A stretch of 5,545 nt of DNA from Candidatus Atribacteria bacterium 1244-E10-H5-B2 (GTDB lineage: Bacteria > Atribacterota > JS1 > SB-45 > 34-128): NCBI GenBank assembly GCA_003575245.1, contig NMQN01000722.1, forward strand, positions 1 through 5,545, read 5' to 3'. Below the pieces are notes generated by a model. The model worked only from the letters and a program-made list of their open reading frames with translations. It ran no database searches and was not told where the DNA came from. The position numbers and the translations under genes were made by a program. Positions 1 to 5,150 of the stretch are shown one piece after another; the stretch's first letter is position 1, and the number at the start of each line of letters is the position of its first letter.

Positions 1-933
1 AGATTGATATTGGCCCTTATCCCTTCTTTTTTGGGTTTGCTGCCTATGCCAGCCGGAGCCATGTTTTCCGCTCCTATGGTTAAAGAGATAGGAGATCGGG
101 TAGGGCTTAACCCCGAAGAGGATACTTTTGTAAATTATTGGTTTCGCCATATTTGGGAATTTGTCTGGCCTCTCTACCCCAGCATTATATTGCTTTCCGC
201 CTTATTGGGGGTAGAAGTTCGAGAAATAATAATAGTTCAGTTTCCCATAACTCTCATCGCCCTGATGCTGGGCTTAATTTGGGAGCAAAGATATCTTAAG
301 AGGGATGAAGCAAGTGATAAGAGGGGGGATTTTGTCTTAAATATAAAAAAATTGTTCTTTAGTACCTGGCCCATCCTCTTAGTTATATTCCTGGTTATAA
401 TTATAAAGATAGATTTGTTAATTTCACTGATTTTAGTTATCCTATCCTTGGTTTTATTAAACAGGTCTAAAATGAAGACAGAAGTTATAATGGAGATTAT
501 TAAAAAAGATATACCCCTAAATACAGTAGTTTTAATAGCAAGCATAATGATCTTTAAGAGAATGTTGCAGGCCACTGGAGCAATTATGGTTATCCCCGGG
601 TTTTTTACTGAATTAGGCGTCCATCCTCTGATTATCCTGTTTTTCATTCCCTTTTTGATTGGGATGCTTACCGGGATTGCTTCTGCTATTGTCGGAATAG
701 GCTTCCCGGTCCTTCTTCCCTTTATTGTTACCCAGGGAGAGGTTAATCTTAATTATGCTATGTTTGCCTTTGTTGGCGGTTATATGGGGCAGATGCTTTC
801 GCCCATGCATCTGTGCCTGGTAGTAACTAATGATTATTTTAAGGCAGATATGGGGAAAATATATAAAATGCTAATCCTGCCTTTAATAATCGTTTCTTTG
901 AGCGCTCTCGTTTTGGTAATAGTTAGAACATAG
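1..933 (+). CDS. DUF401 family integral membrane protein, copy 1 (5' end outside window)
   Basis: This is the C-terminal 310 residues of a polytopic membrane protein. The reading frame is open from base 1, and the first residue (R) aligns with residue 97 of the complete neighbour, so about 96 residues lie to the left. The TTG at base 4 is therefore an internal codon, not a start. The family signature is visible: PMPAG, then APMVKEIGDRVGLNPEE, then NYWFRHIWE, and near the C-terminus SPMHLC. The rest is long hydrophobic helices with short charged loops. DUF401 proteins are thought to belong to the ion-transporter superfamily of anion/organic-acid carriers; the substrate is unknown. It is about 65% identical to copy 2 without gaps, but its last 30 residues are 29/30 identical. 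A 64-bp spacer separates it from copy 2, which suggests one operon. The family call is firm; a transport role is inference. Confidence 0.88.
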   Translation, partial: RLILALIPSFLGLLPMPAGAMFSAPMVKEIGDRVGLNPEEDTFVNYWFRHIWEFVWPLYPSIILLSALLGVEVREIIIVQFPITLIALMLGLIWEQRYLKRDEASDKRGDFVLNIKKLFFSTWPILLVIFLVIIIKIDLLISLILVILSLVLLNRSKMKTEVIMEIIKKDIPLNTVVLIASIMIFKRMLQATGAIMVIPGFFTELGVHPLIILFFIPFLIGMLTGIASAIVGIGFPVLLPFIVTQGEVNLNYAMFAFVGGYMGQMLSPMHLCLVVTNDYFKADMGKIYKMLILPLIIVSLSALVLVIVRT

Positions 934-985
934 TTCAGAAATATTCAAAAAGAAACAAAACAATAAATTGCAGAAAGAATGAATT

Positions 986-990
986 GGTGA
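986..990 (+). promoter_or_regulatory. Ribosome binding site of DUF401 copy 2
   Basis: GGTGA lies 7 bases before the GTG at 998 and matches the distal part of the consensus AAGGAGGTGA. An in-frame TGA at 980-982 closes the frame upstream, and no in-frame ATG or TTG lies between, so GTG 998 is the only credible start. Confidence 0.7.
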
Positions 991-997
991 AATTGAA

Positions 998-2218
998 GTG
1001 ACTGAAATTATAAAATTATTAGTAGTAATTGCAGTAATTATTTTCTTAATAAGAAAAAAATGGAATTTAGGATATATTATACTGCTGGCCTCCTTGTTAG
1101 TAGGAGTGTTCTTTGATTTAAGCCCGATTCAAATAGGGAATAATTTCATTTTAGCCTTGATTGACCCGACCACTTTAAAGTTAATCGGAATAATTGTACT
1201 GGTTTATATCCTAAGCGGCGTTTTAAGAAAAGTAGAAAGCTTAAGAGATTTAGCCGATTCCCTTCAGGGACTGGTTAAAGATTATAGGCTTATATTGGCT
1301 TTTATCCCGGCTTTATTAGGCTTGATTCCCATGCCCGCAGGGGCGATATTTTCTGCTCCTATGGTTAAAGAGATAGGAGACCGGGCAGGGCTTAACCCCG
1401 AAGAGGAGACCTTTGTAAATTATTGGTTTCGTCATATTTGGGAATTTGTCTGGCCTCTATTTCCGGGTATCATATTATTTGCCAGCTTATTGAAAGTAGA
1501 AATTCAGGGAGTTATTTTAGTTCAATTTCCCTTAACTATTGCAACTGTAATAGTTGGCTTTGTTTGGGAATATAAAAATTTAAGAAAAGATACCACCCTT
1601 ATTGATAAAAGAGATATTTTATTAAATTTAAAAAAATTGTTTTTTGGAGTCTGGCCCATTCTGCTTATTATAATTATGGTGCTGGGGGCAAAAACAGATC
1701 TATTGTTTTCTTTGGTAATAGTGATTTTGTCTTTAGTTTTTTTGAATATAAAAAAATTAAGTCTAAAAATATTAAAGGAAATTATTAGAAACGATATAGA
1801 CTTAAATGTGGTGATTTTAATCGTCAGTATTATGATTTTTAAAAGAATGCTCCAGGTTTCGGGAGGGGTAGAGATAATCCCGGAGGCATTTGCTAAATTA
1901 GGAATCCATCCCTTTGTTGTTTTATTTATTATTCCCTTTTTTATCGCTATAATGACTGGGCTAGGTACCGCAGCACTGGGGATAGGACTACCGGTCCTAC
2001 TTCCGATAATTGTTGTTCAAGGAGAAACAAATCTATATTATGCTATGTTAGCCTTTACTGGTAGTTTTTCGGGAGTAATGATTTCCCCCATGCATTTATG
2101 CTTAGTGGTTACCAAAAATTATTTTAAAGCAGATATGGGGAAAATATATAAAATGCTAATTCCACCTTTAATAATCGTTTCTTTGAGCGCTCTCGTTCTG
2201 GTAATAGTTAGAACATAG
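998..2218 (+). CDS. DUF401 family integral membrane protein, copy 2 (complete)
   Basis: A complete 406-residue membrane protein starting at GTG. Hydrophobic segments appear near residues 4-19, 24-39, 61-77, 97-120, 151-166, 171-190, 213-230, 234-250, 268-283, 304-338, 347-372 and 387-404, so roughly ten to twelve passes. The first half carries PMPAGAIFSAPMV (111-123), EIGDRAGLNPEE and NYWFRHIWE (141-149). The second half carries a Gly/Ala-rich stretch MTGLGTAALGIGLPVLLP (319-336) and SPMHLC (363-368). Two Gly/Pro-rich breaks in separate halves resemble the paired re-entrant loops of ion-transporter-superfamily carriers; this is inference, and the substrate is unknown. No signal peptide beyond the first helix is apparent. 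The gene is identical to copy 3 except at four bases in its last 81 bp, and its 3' tail also resembles copy 1, so it looks like the product of a recent unequal exchange. Confidence 0.92.
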   Translation: MTEIIKLLVVIAVIIFLIRKKWNLGYIILLASLLVGVFFDLSPIQIGNNFILALIDPTTLKLIGIIVLVYILSGVLRKVESLRDLADSLQGLVKDYRLILAFIPALLGLIPMPAGAIFSAPMVKEIGDRAGLNPEEETFVNYWFRHIWEFVWPLFPGIILFASLLKVEIQGVILVQFPLTIATVIVGFVWEYKNLRKDTTLIDKRDILLNLKKLFFGVWPILLIIIMVLGAKTDLLFSLVIVILSLVFLNIKKLSLKILKEIIRNDIDLNVVILIVSIMIFKRMLQVSGGVEIIPEAFAKLGIHPFVVLFIIPFFIAIMTGLGTAALGIGLPVLLPIIVVQGETNLYYAMLAFTGSFSGVMISPMHLCLVVTKNYFKADMGKIYKMLIPPLIIVSLSALVLVIVRT

Positions 2219-2270
2219 TTCAGAAATATTCAAAAAGAAACAAAACAATAAATTGCAGAAAGAATGAATT

Positions 2271-2275
2271 GGTGA
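2271..2275 (+). promoter_or_regulatory. Ribosome binding site of DUF401 copy 3
   Basis: GGTGA lies 7 bases before the GTG at 2283. The whole 64-bp spacer (2219-2282) is identical base for base to the one before copy 2 (934-997), so both copies should have the same translation-initiation context. Confidence 0.7.
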
Positions 2276-2282
2276 AATTGAA

Positions 2283-3503
2283 GTGACTGAAATTATAAAA
2301 TTATTAGTAGTAATTGCAGTAATTATTTTCTTAATAAGAAAAAAATGGAATTTAGGATATATTATACTGCTGGCCTCCTTGTTAGTAGGAGTGTTCTTTG
2401 ATTTAAGCCCGATTCAAATAGGGAATAATTTCATTTTAGCCTTGATTGACCCGACCACTTTAAAGTTAATCGGAATAATTGTACTGGTTTATATCCTAAG
2501 CGGCGTTTTAAGAAAAGTAGAAAGCTTAAGAGATTTAGCCGATTCCCTTCAGGGACTGGTTAAAGATTATAGGCTTATATTGGCTTTTATCCCGGCTTTA
2601 TTAGGCTTGATTCCCATGCCCGCAGGGGCGATATTTTCTGCTCCTATGGTTAAAGAGATAGGAGACCGGGCAGGGCTTAACCCCGAAGAGGAGACCTTTG
2701 TAAATTATTGGTTTCGTCATATTTGGGAATTTGTCTGGCCTCTATTTCCGGGTATCATATTATTTGCCAGCTTATTGAAAGTAGAAATTCAGGGAGTTAT
2801 TTTAGTTCAATTTCCCTTAACTATTGCAACTGTAATAGTTGGCTTTGTTTGGGAATATAAAAATTTAAGAAAAGATACCACCCTTATTGATAAAAGAGAT
2901 ATTTTATTAAATTTAAAAAAATTGTTTTTTGGAGTCTGGCCCATTCTGCTTATTATAATTATGGTGCTGGGGGCAAAAACAGATCTATTGTTTTCTTTGG
3001 TAATAGTGATTTTGTCTTTAGTTTTTTTGAATATAAAAAAATTAAGTCTAAAAATATTAAAGGAAATTATTAGAAACGATATAGACTTAAATGTGGTGAT
3101 TTTAATCGTCAGTATTATGATTTTTAAAAGAATGCTCCAGGTTTCGGGAGGGGTAGAGATAATCCCGGAGGCATTTGCTAAATTAGGAATCCATCCCTTT
3201 GTTGTTTTATTTATTATTCCCTTTTTTATCGCTATAATGACTGGGCTAGGTACCGCAGCACTGGGGATAGGACTACCGGTCCTACTTCCGATAATTGTTG
3301 TTCAAGGAGAAACAAATCTATATTATGCTATGTTAGCCTTTACTGGTAGTTTTTCGGGAGTAATGATTTCCCCCATGCATTTATGCTTAGTGGTTACCAA
3401 AAATTATTTTAAAGCAGATATGGTGAAAATATATAAAATGCTAATTCCACCTTTAATAATTATTTCTTTGAGCGCTCTCGTTCTGGTAATGGTTAGAACA
3501 TAG
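2283..3503 (+). CDS. DUF401 family integral membrane protein, copy 3 (complete)
   Basis: A second complete 406-residue copy with the same helices and motifs as copy 2. Only four bases differ: G to T at 3424, CG to TA at 3461-3462 and A to G at 3491. They give G381V, V394I and I403M plus one silent change, all in the last helix or the loop before it. The residue at 381 is Gly in copies 1 and 2 (DMGK) and Val here (DMVK). The first 1,140 bp match copy 2 exactly. It is the last gene of the array, with 320 bp of non-coding DNA before the next gene. Function is as unknown as for the other copies. An assembly error should be kept in mind for so exact a repeat, although the differing tails and downstream flanks argue for two real copies. 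Confidence 0.9.
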   Translation: MTEIIKLLVVIAVIIFLIRKKWNLGYIILLASLLVGVFFDLSPIQIGNNFILALIDPTTLKLIGIIVLVYILSGVLRKVESLRDLADSLQGLVKDYRLILAFIPALLGLIPMPAGAIFSAPMVKEIGDRAGLNPEEETFVNYWFRHIWEFVWPLFPGIILFASLLKVEIQGVILVQFPLTIATVIVGFVWEYKNLRKDTTLIDKRDILLNLKKLFFGVWPILLIIIMVLGAKTDLLFSLVIVILSLVFLNIKKLSLKILKEIIRNDIDLNVVILIVSIMIFKRMLQVSGGVEIIPEAFAKLGIHPFVVLFIIPFFIAIMTGLGTAALGIGLPVLLPIIVVQGETNLYYAMLAFTGSFSGVMISPMHLCLVVTKNYFKADMVKIYKMLIPPLIIISLSALVLVMVRT

Positions 3504-3610
3504 TTCAGAAATATTCAACAAAATAAGAAAATTGCAATAATTTCATTGTATTGTATGGGAATTCCCTTTTTCTCTCAATACTAAATTTTAAGTTTTAGTT
3601 TTTGCTTCTT

Positions 3611-3639
3611 TATCTTTTCATTTTGCTATATAGTATAAT
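3611..3639 (+). promoter_or_regulatory. Possible promoter for the HD gene (weak)
   Basis: A perfect -10 hexamer TATAAT occurs at 3634-3639. The hexamer 17 bases upstream (TATCTT, 3611-3616) is a poor -35 and there is no extended -10. The surrounding DNA is very AT-rich, so chance is a real possibility. If used, it would leave an untranslated leader of about 175 bases containing the left repeat arm. Confidence 0.25.
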
Positions 3640-3700
3640 ATAGTATGTGAGATAAGAAAGATGAAGCTCAACAGATAAAAAAATATATTTGAATTTTAAG

Positions 3701-3734
3701 TTTTGAGCTATGGATTTACGTTTTGCGCTTTTCG
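3701..3734 (+). repeat. Left arm of inverted repeat flanking the HD gene
   Basis: These 34 bases, beginning TTTTGAGCTATGG and ending GCGCTTTTCG, match the reverse complement of 4675-4708 at 31 of 34 positions. Weaker similarity extends outward into TTTTAA-type sequence and inward into CTATAC/CGTATA-type tracts. No transposase is present. It looks like a dispersed intergenic repeat rather than an insertion sequence. Confidence 0.75.
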
Positions 3735-3810
3735 CTATACACTATACGCTCCACGATAGGTTTATTCACCATCGACTAATTTATCTGTGTAATCATATTG
3801 TATGTAAAAA

Positions 3811-3819
3811 GGGGGATGA
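3811..3819 (+). promoter_or_regulatory. Ribosome binding site of the HD gene
   Basis: The purine-rich GGGGGATGA ends 4 bases before the ATG at 3824 and decides the start. The frame stays open upstream to an ATG at 3710, but that ATG lies inside the repeat arm and no comparable site precedes it. Confidence 0.65.
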
Positions 3820-3823
3820 GAAC

Positions 3824-4627
3824 ATGAGAAAGTCACCCAAAGAAATAGAGATAGAAAATGAAATATTGGCAATGTTGAGCGGGAAGCCGGCCCTAGCTGC
3901 CTCCTTTATCTTTAATGACAAAGAAGCCGAGGCTATGCAGAATTATGCTAACGTAGTTTCTATAAAAAGATTGGGTTATAATGATCACGGACCGGTACAT
4001 ATGCGAAAAACCGCCCAAAATGCCTTAATTATGTTTGATATATTACATGAAGCGGGGATTAAATTTAGCATAGAGGATGAGAATATTGGTACGGCAGAAG
4101 ATAGTAAAGTAGCGGTATTAATATCATCTTTATTACACGATGTCGGTATGTCAGTGGGTCGGGAAAATCACGAGCTGTTGGGGGTTGTTTTTGCTATGCC
4201 AATTATCGAGAGAACTTTAACCGAGATTTATACTGGAGATGTTGAAAAGAAAACCATCATCCAATCTCTAATCGTTGAGGGCATTGCAGGACATATGGCT
4301 ACCCAGGATATTCATTCCCTGGAAGCCGGGCTTGTATCAATCGGAGATGGATGTGATATGGAAAAGGGTAGGGCACGGATTATTTTTCTCTTATCCCGTG
4401 CACCTAAAGTAGGGGATATCCATAAATATTCTGCCCAATCTATTCAGAAGGTGGAAATTATAAAAGGAAAAGAGAAACCGATTAGAATAATTGTAGAAAT
4501 GACTGAGTCGGTCGGTTTTTTTCAGATAGAGGAGGTACTTTTCCCAAAGATATTATCTAATCCGGTAAAACCACATATCGAGCTTTATGGCAAAGTAACA
4601 GGAGAAAAGATGCGACGCTATTTGTAA
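3824..4627 (+). CDS. HD-superfamily metal-dependent phosphohydrolase
   Basis: A 267-residue soluble protein with no signal peptide or membrane segment. The HD core spans roughly residues 50-190. Candidate metal ligands are H55 or H59 in YNDHGPVHMRKT, the H105-D106 pair in SSLLHDVGM, H116 in RENHELLG, H157 in AGHMATQDIH, and D175 or D178 in IGDGCDMEKGR. This order fits the H...HD...D layout of the superfamily, whose members hydrolyse phosphate esters such as nucleotides or cyclic nucleotides. The substrate here cannot be read from sequence. Residues about 205-267 look strand-rich (VEIIKGKEKPIRIIVEM) and may form a small extra domain for dimerisation or ligand binding. I chose ATG 3824, not 3710, because of the ribosome site and because the extra 38 residues would be translated repeat. 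The gene stands alone, bracketed by inverted repeat arms. Family call firm; exact role unknown. Confidence 0.85.
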   Translation: MRKSPKEIEIENEILAMLSGKPALAASFIFNDKEAEAMQNYANVVSIKRLGYNDHGPVHMRKTAQNALIMFDILHEAGIKFSIEDENIGTAEDSKVAVLISSLLHDVGMSVGRENHELLGVVFAMPIIERTLTEIYTGDVEKKTIIQSLIVEGIAGHMATQDIHSLEAGLVSIGDGCDMEKGRARIIFLLSRAPKVGDIHKYSAQSIQKVEIIKGKEKPIRIIVEMTESVGFFQIEEVLFPKILSNPVKPHIELYGKVTGEKMRRYL

Positions 4628-4674
4628 ATTCGTATCTCGTATACCGCATGTCGTATATAGAAAAAAACTAAAAA

Positions 4675-4708
4675 CGAAAAGTGCAAAGCGTAAAACCATA
4701 GCTCAAAA
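4675..4708 (-). repeat. Right arm of inverted repeat flanking the HD gene
   Basis: The reverse complement of these 34 bases matches 3701-3734 with three mismatches. The arm starts 47 bases after the HD stop codon. The CGTAT-rich tract at 4631-4657 lies between arm and gene, mirroring the CTATAC tract inside the left arm, although here an extra A-rich stretch separates the two parts. Confidence 0.75.
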
Positions 4709-4757
4709 TTAAAAATTAAGGGGAAAAAGGAGTCGTATTCCAGGAACCAGAAGTAGA

Positions 4758-4774
4758 GGCGTATTGCATGCGCC
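4758..4774. repeat. Small palindrome: GGCGTA / TGCGCC hairpin
   Basis: Six-base stem with one G-T pair and a 5-base loop (TTGCA). No T-run follows, so it is not a standard terminator. It resembles the GGCGTATTGC-type palindromes scattered between genes in many uncultured bacterial genomes; that comparison is from memory. Confidence 0.5.
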
Positions 4775-4794
4775 CTTAACGATATGTACAAAAC

Positions 4795-4903
4795 TGTAGG
4801 ACAGGTGTCTCGCCTGTATCTGAATTAAGGTAGGGGTTCGATTCATCGAACCCGATAAAAGAAATTACCAAAATAACCCAGAGGGATGAATCCTCACCCT
4901 ACA
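4795..4903. repeat. Composite palindromic element with two internal hairpins
   Basis: The ends are inverted: TGTAGG at 4795-4800 pairs with CCTACA at 4898-4903. Inside are a hairpin at 4801-4817 (ACAGGTG, loop TCT, CGCCTGT; one G-T pair) and a 9-bp perfect hairpin at 4834-4853 (GGGTTCGAT, loop TC, ATCGAACCC). GTAGGG at 4830-4835 can also pair with CCCTAC at 4897-4902. It looks like several palindromic intergenic repeats nested or fused. There is no coding capacity and no T-tract. Confidence 0.6.
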
Positions 4904-4936
4904 CAAAAACAATACAATATCTGGAAATGTTTAGAG

Positions 4937-4960
4937 TTTTGAATTATGGTTTTTCGCTTT
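4937..4960 (+). repeat. Third, partial copy of the repeat-arm sequence
   Basis: These 24 bases (TTTTGAATTATGG...CGCTTT) match the start of the arm sequence, read as in the reverse complement of the right arm, at 21 of 24 positions. The orientation is that of the left arm (+). The arm sequence therefore occurs at least three times in the window, which points to a dispersed family. Confidence 0.55.
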
Positions 4961-5020
4961 AAGTTTTAACTTTTTAGCTAAATAGTGATTGCTCATAGTA
5001 TAAATAAACAAGCGAGAGGA

Positions 5021-5049
5021 TTGTCCTGCTATATACTAATGAATATATA
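5021..5049 (+). promoter_or_regulatory. Possible promoter for thrC (weak)
   Basis: TTGTCC at 5021-5026 and TATATA at 5044-5049 are 17 bases apart, the best spacing for a housekeeping sigma factor. Both hexamers are imperfect and the region is AT-rich. It would give a leader of about 95 bases. I see no T-box or attenuator structure. Confidence 0.25.
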
Positions 5050-5071
5050 CTATATTATTAACGGCTAAATT

Positions 5072-5137
5072 AATTGGGCAATTGGTGAATAGGTAAATTG
5101 GGGAATTAATATAAGCCAGCCAACCAGTCAACTAATA
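5072..5137 (+). repeat. Degenerate 8-bp-period micro-repeat upstream of thrC
   Basis: Reading from 5072 in steps of eight gives AATTGGGC, AATTGGTG, AATAGGTA, AATTGGGG and AATTAATA. A second 8-bp series follows from 5114: AGCCAGCC, AACCAGTC and AACTAATA. The array ends just before the ribosome site of thrC. Confidence 0.6.
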
Positions 5138-5139
5138 TT

Positions 5140-5144
5140 AGGAG
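5140..5144 (+). promoter_or_regulatory. Ribosome binding site of thrC
   Basis: AGGAG lies 6 bases before the ATG at 5151, a strong and well-spaced site that fixes the start. Confidence 0.8.
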
Positions 5145-5150
5145 AATATT

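Larger units (their letters stand above)
934..3503 (+). repeat. Tandem direct repeat, two 1,285-bp units (spacer plus DUF401 gene)
   Basis: Bases 934-2218 and 2219-3503 are two head-to-tail units, each a 64-bp spacer plus a 1,221-bp gene. They differ at four positions, all in the last 80 bases of the unit. Copy 1 is in register at the same 1,285-bp offset, so the array has at least three units, the leftmost strongly diverged. Similarity also runs past the last unit to about 3536. Confidence 0.93.
3504..3823 (+). other. Intergenic region between DUF401 array and HD gene
   Basis: No gene is supported in these 320 bases. The first part (3504-3536) is a decayed copy of the DUF401 inter-gene spacer. 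An AT-rich stretch with poly-T runs follows, then TATAAT at 3634-3639 and, from about 3694, the left arm of an inverted repeat followed by CTATAC-type micro-repeats (3735-3749). I see no strong rho-independent terminator; the palindrome GGGAATTCCC before TTTTT at about 3557-3571 is too short to call. Confidence 0.7.
4628..5150 (+). other. Repeat-rich intergenic region between HD gene and thrC
   Basis: No credible gene occurs in these 523 bases. In order they hold a CGTAT-rich tract (4631-4657), the right arm of the inverted repeat, three small hairpin palindromes (4758-4774, 4801-4817, 4834-4853), a closing CCCTACA at 4897-4903, a third partial copy of the repeat arm (4937-4960), AT-rich sequence with a weak promoter candidate, and an 8-bp-period micro-repeat (5072-5137) running up to the thrC ribosome site. 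Confidence 0.75.

Noticed and set aside
4..6. TTG as a start codon for DUF401 copy 1
   Set aside because: It aligns with internal codon 98 of the complete copies and homology already includes the codon before it, so the gene starts outside the window.
237..647. 136-residue open frame on the minus strand
   Set aside because: It lies entirely antisense within DUF401 copy 1, which has clear family motifs. No ribosome site or recognisable domain supports it.
613..810. 65-residue open frame on the minus strand
   Set aside because: Antisense shadow of DUF401 copy 1 with a charged, low-complexity translation and no motif.
3555..3572. Possible terminator after the DUF401 array (GGGAATTCCC then TTTTT)
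   Set aside because: The palindrome allows only a 3-bp stem once a loop is formed, too weak for a rho-independent terminator.
3710..3823. N-terminal extension of the HD protein from an upstream in-frame ATG
   Set aside because: The 38 extra residues are a translation of the repeat arm and CTATAC tract. The strong ribosome site is at 3811-3819, just before ATG 3824.
3701..4708. Insertion sequence around the HD gene
   Set aside because: The inverted arms have no transposase between them, no target-site duplication is evident, and the enclosed gene is an HD hydrolase.
4830..4853. tRNA T-arm-like sequence (GGGTTCGATTC)
   Set aside because: It is part of a perfect 9-bp palindrome with a 2-base loop. 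No acceptor, D or anticodon arms can be found around it.
5072..5137. CRISPR array
   Set aside because: The units are 8 bp, degenerate and without spacers.
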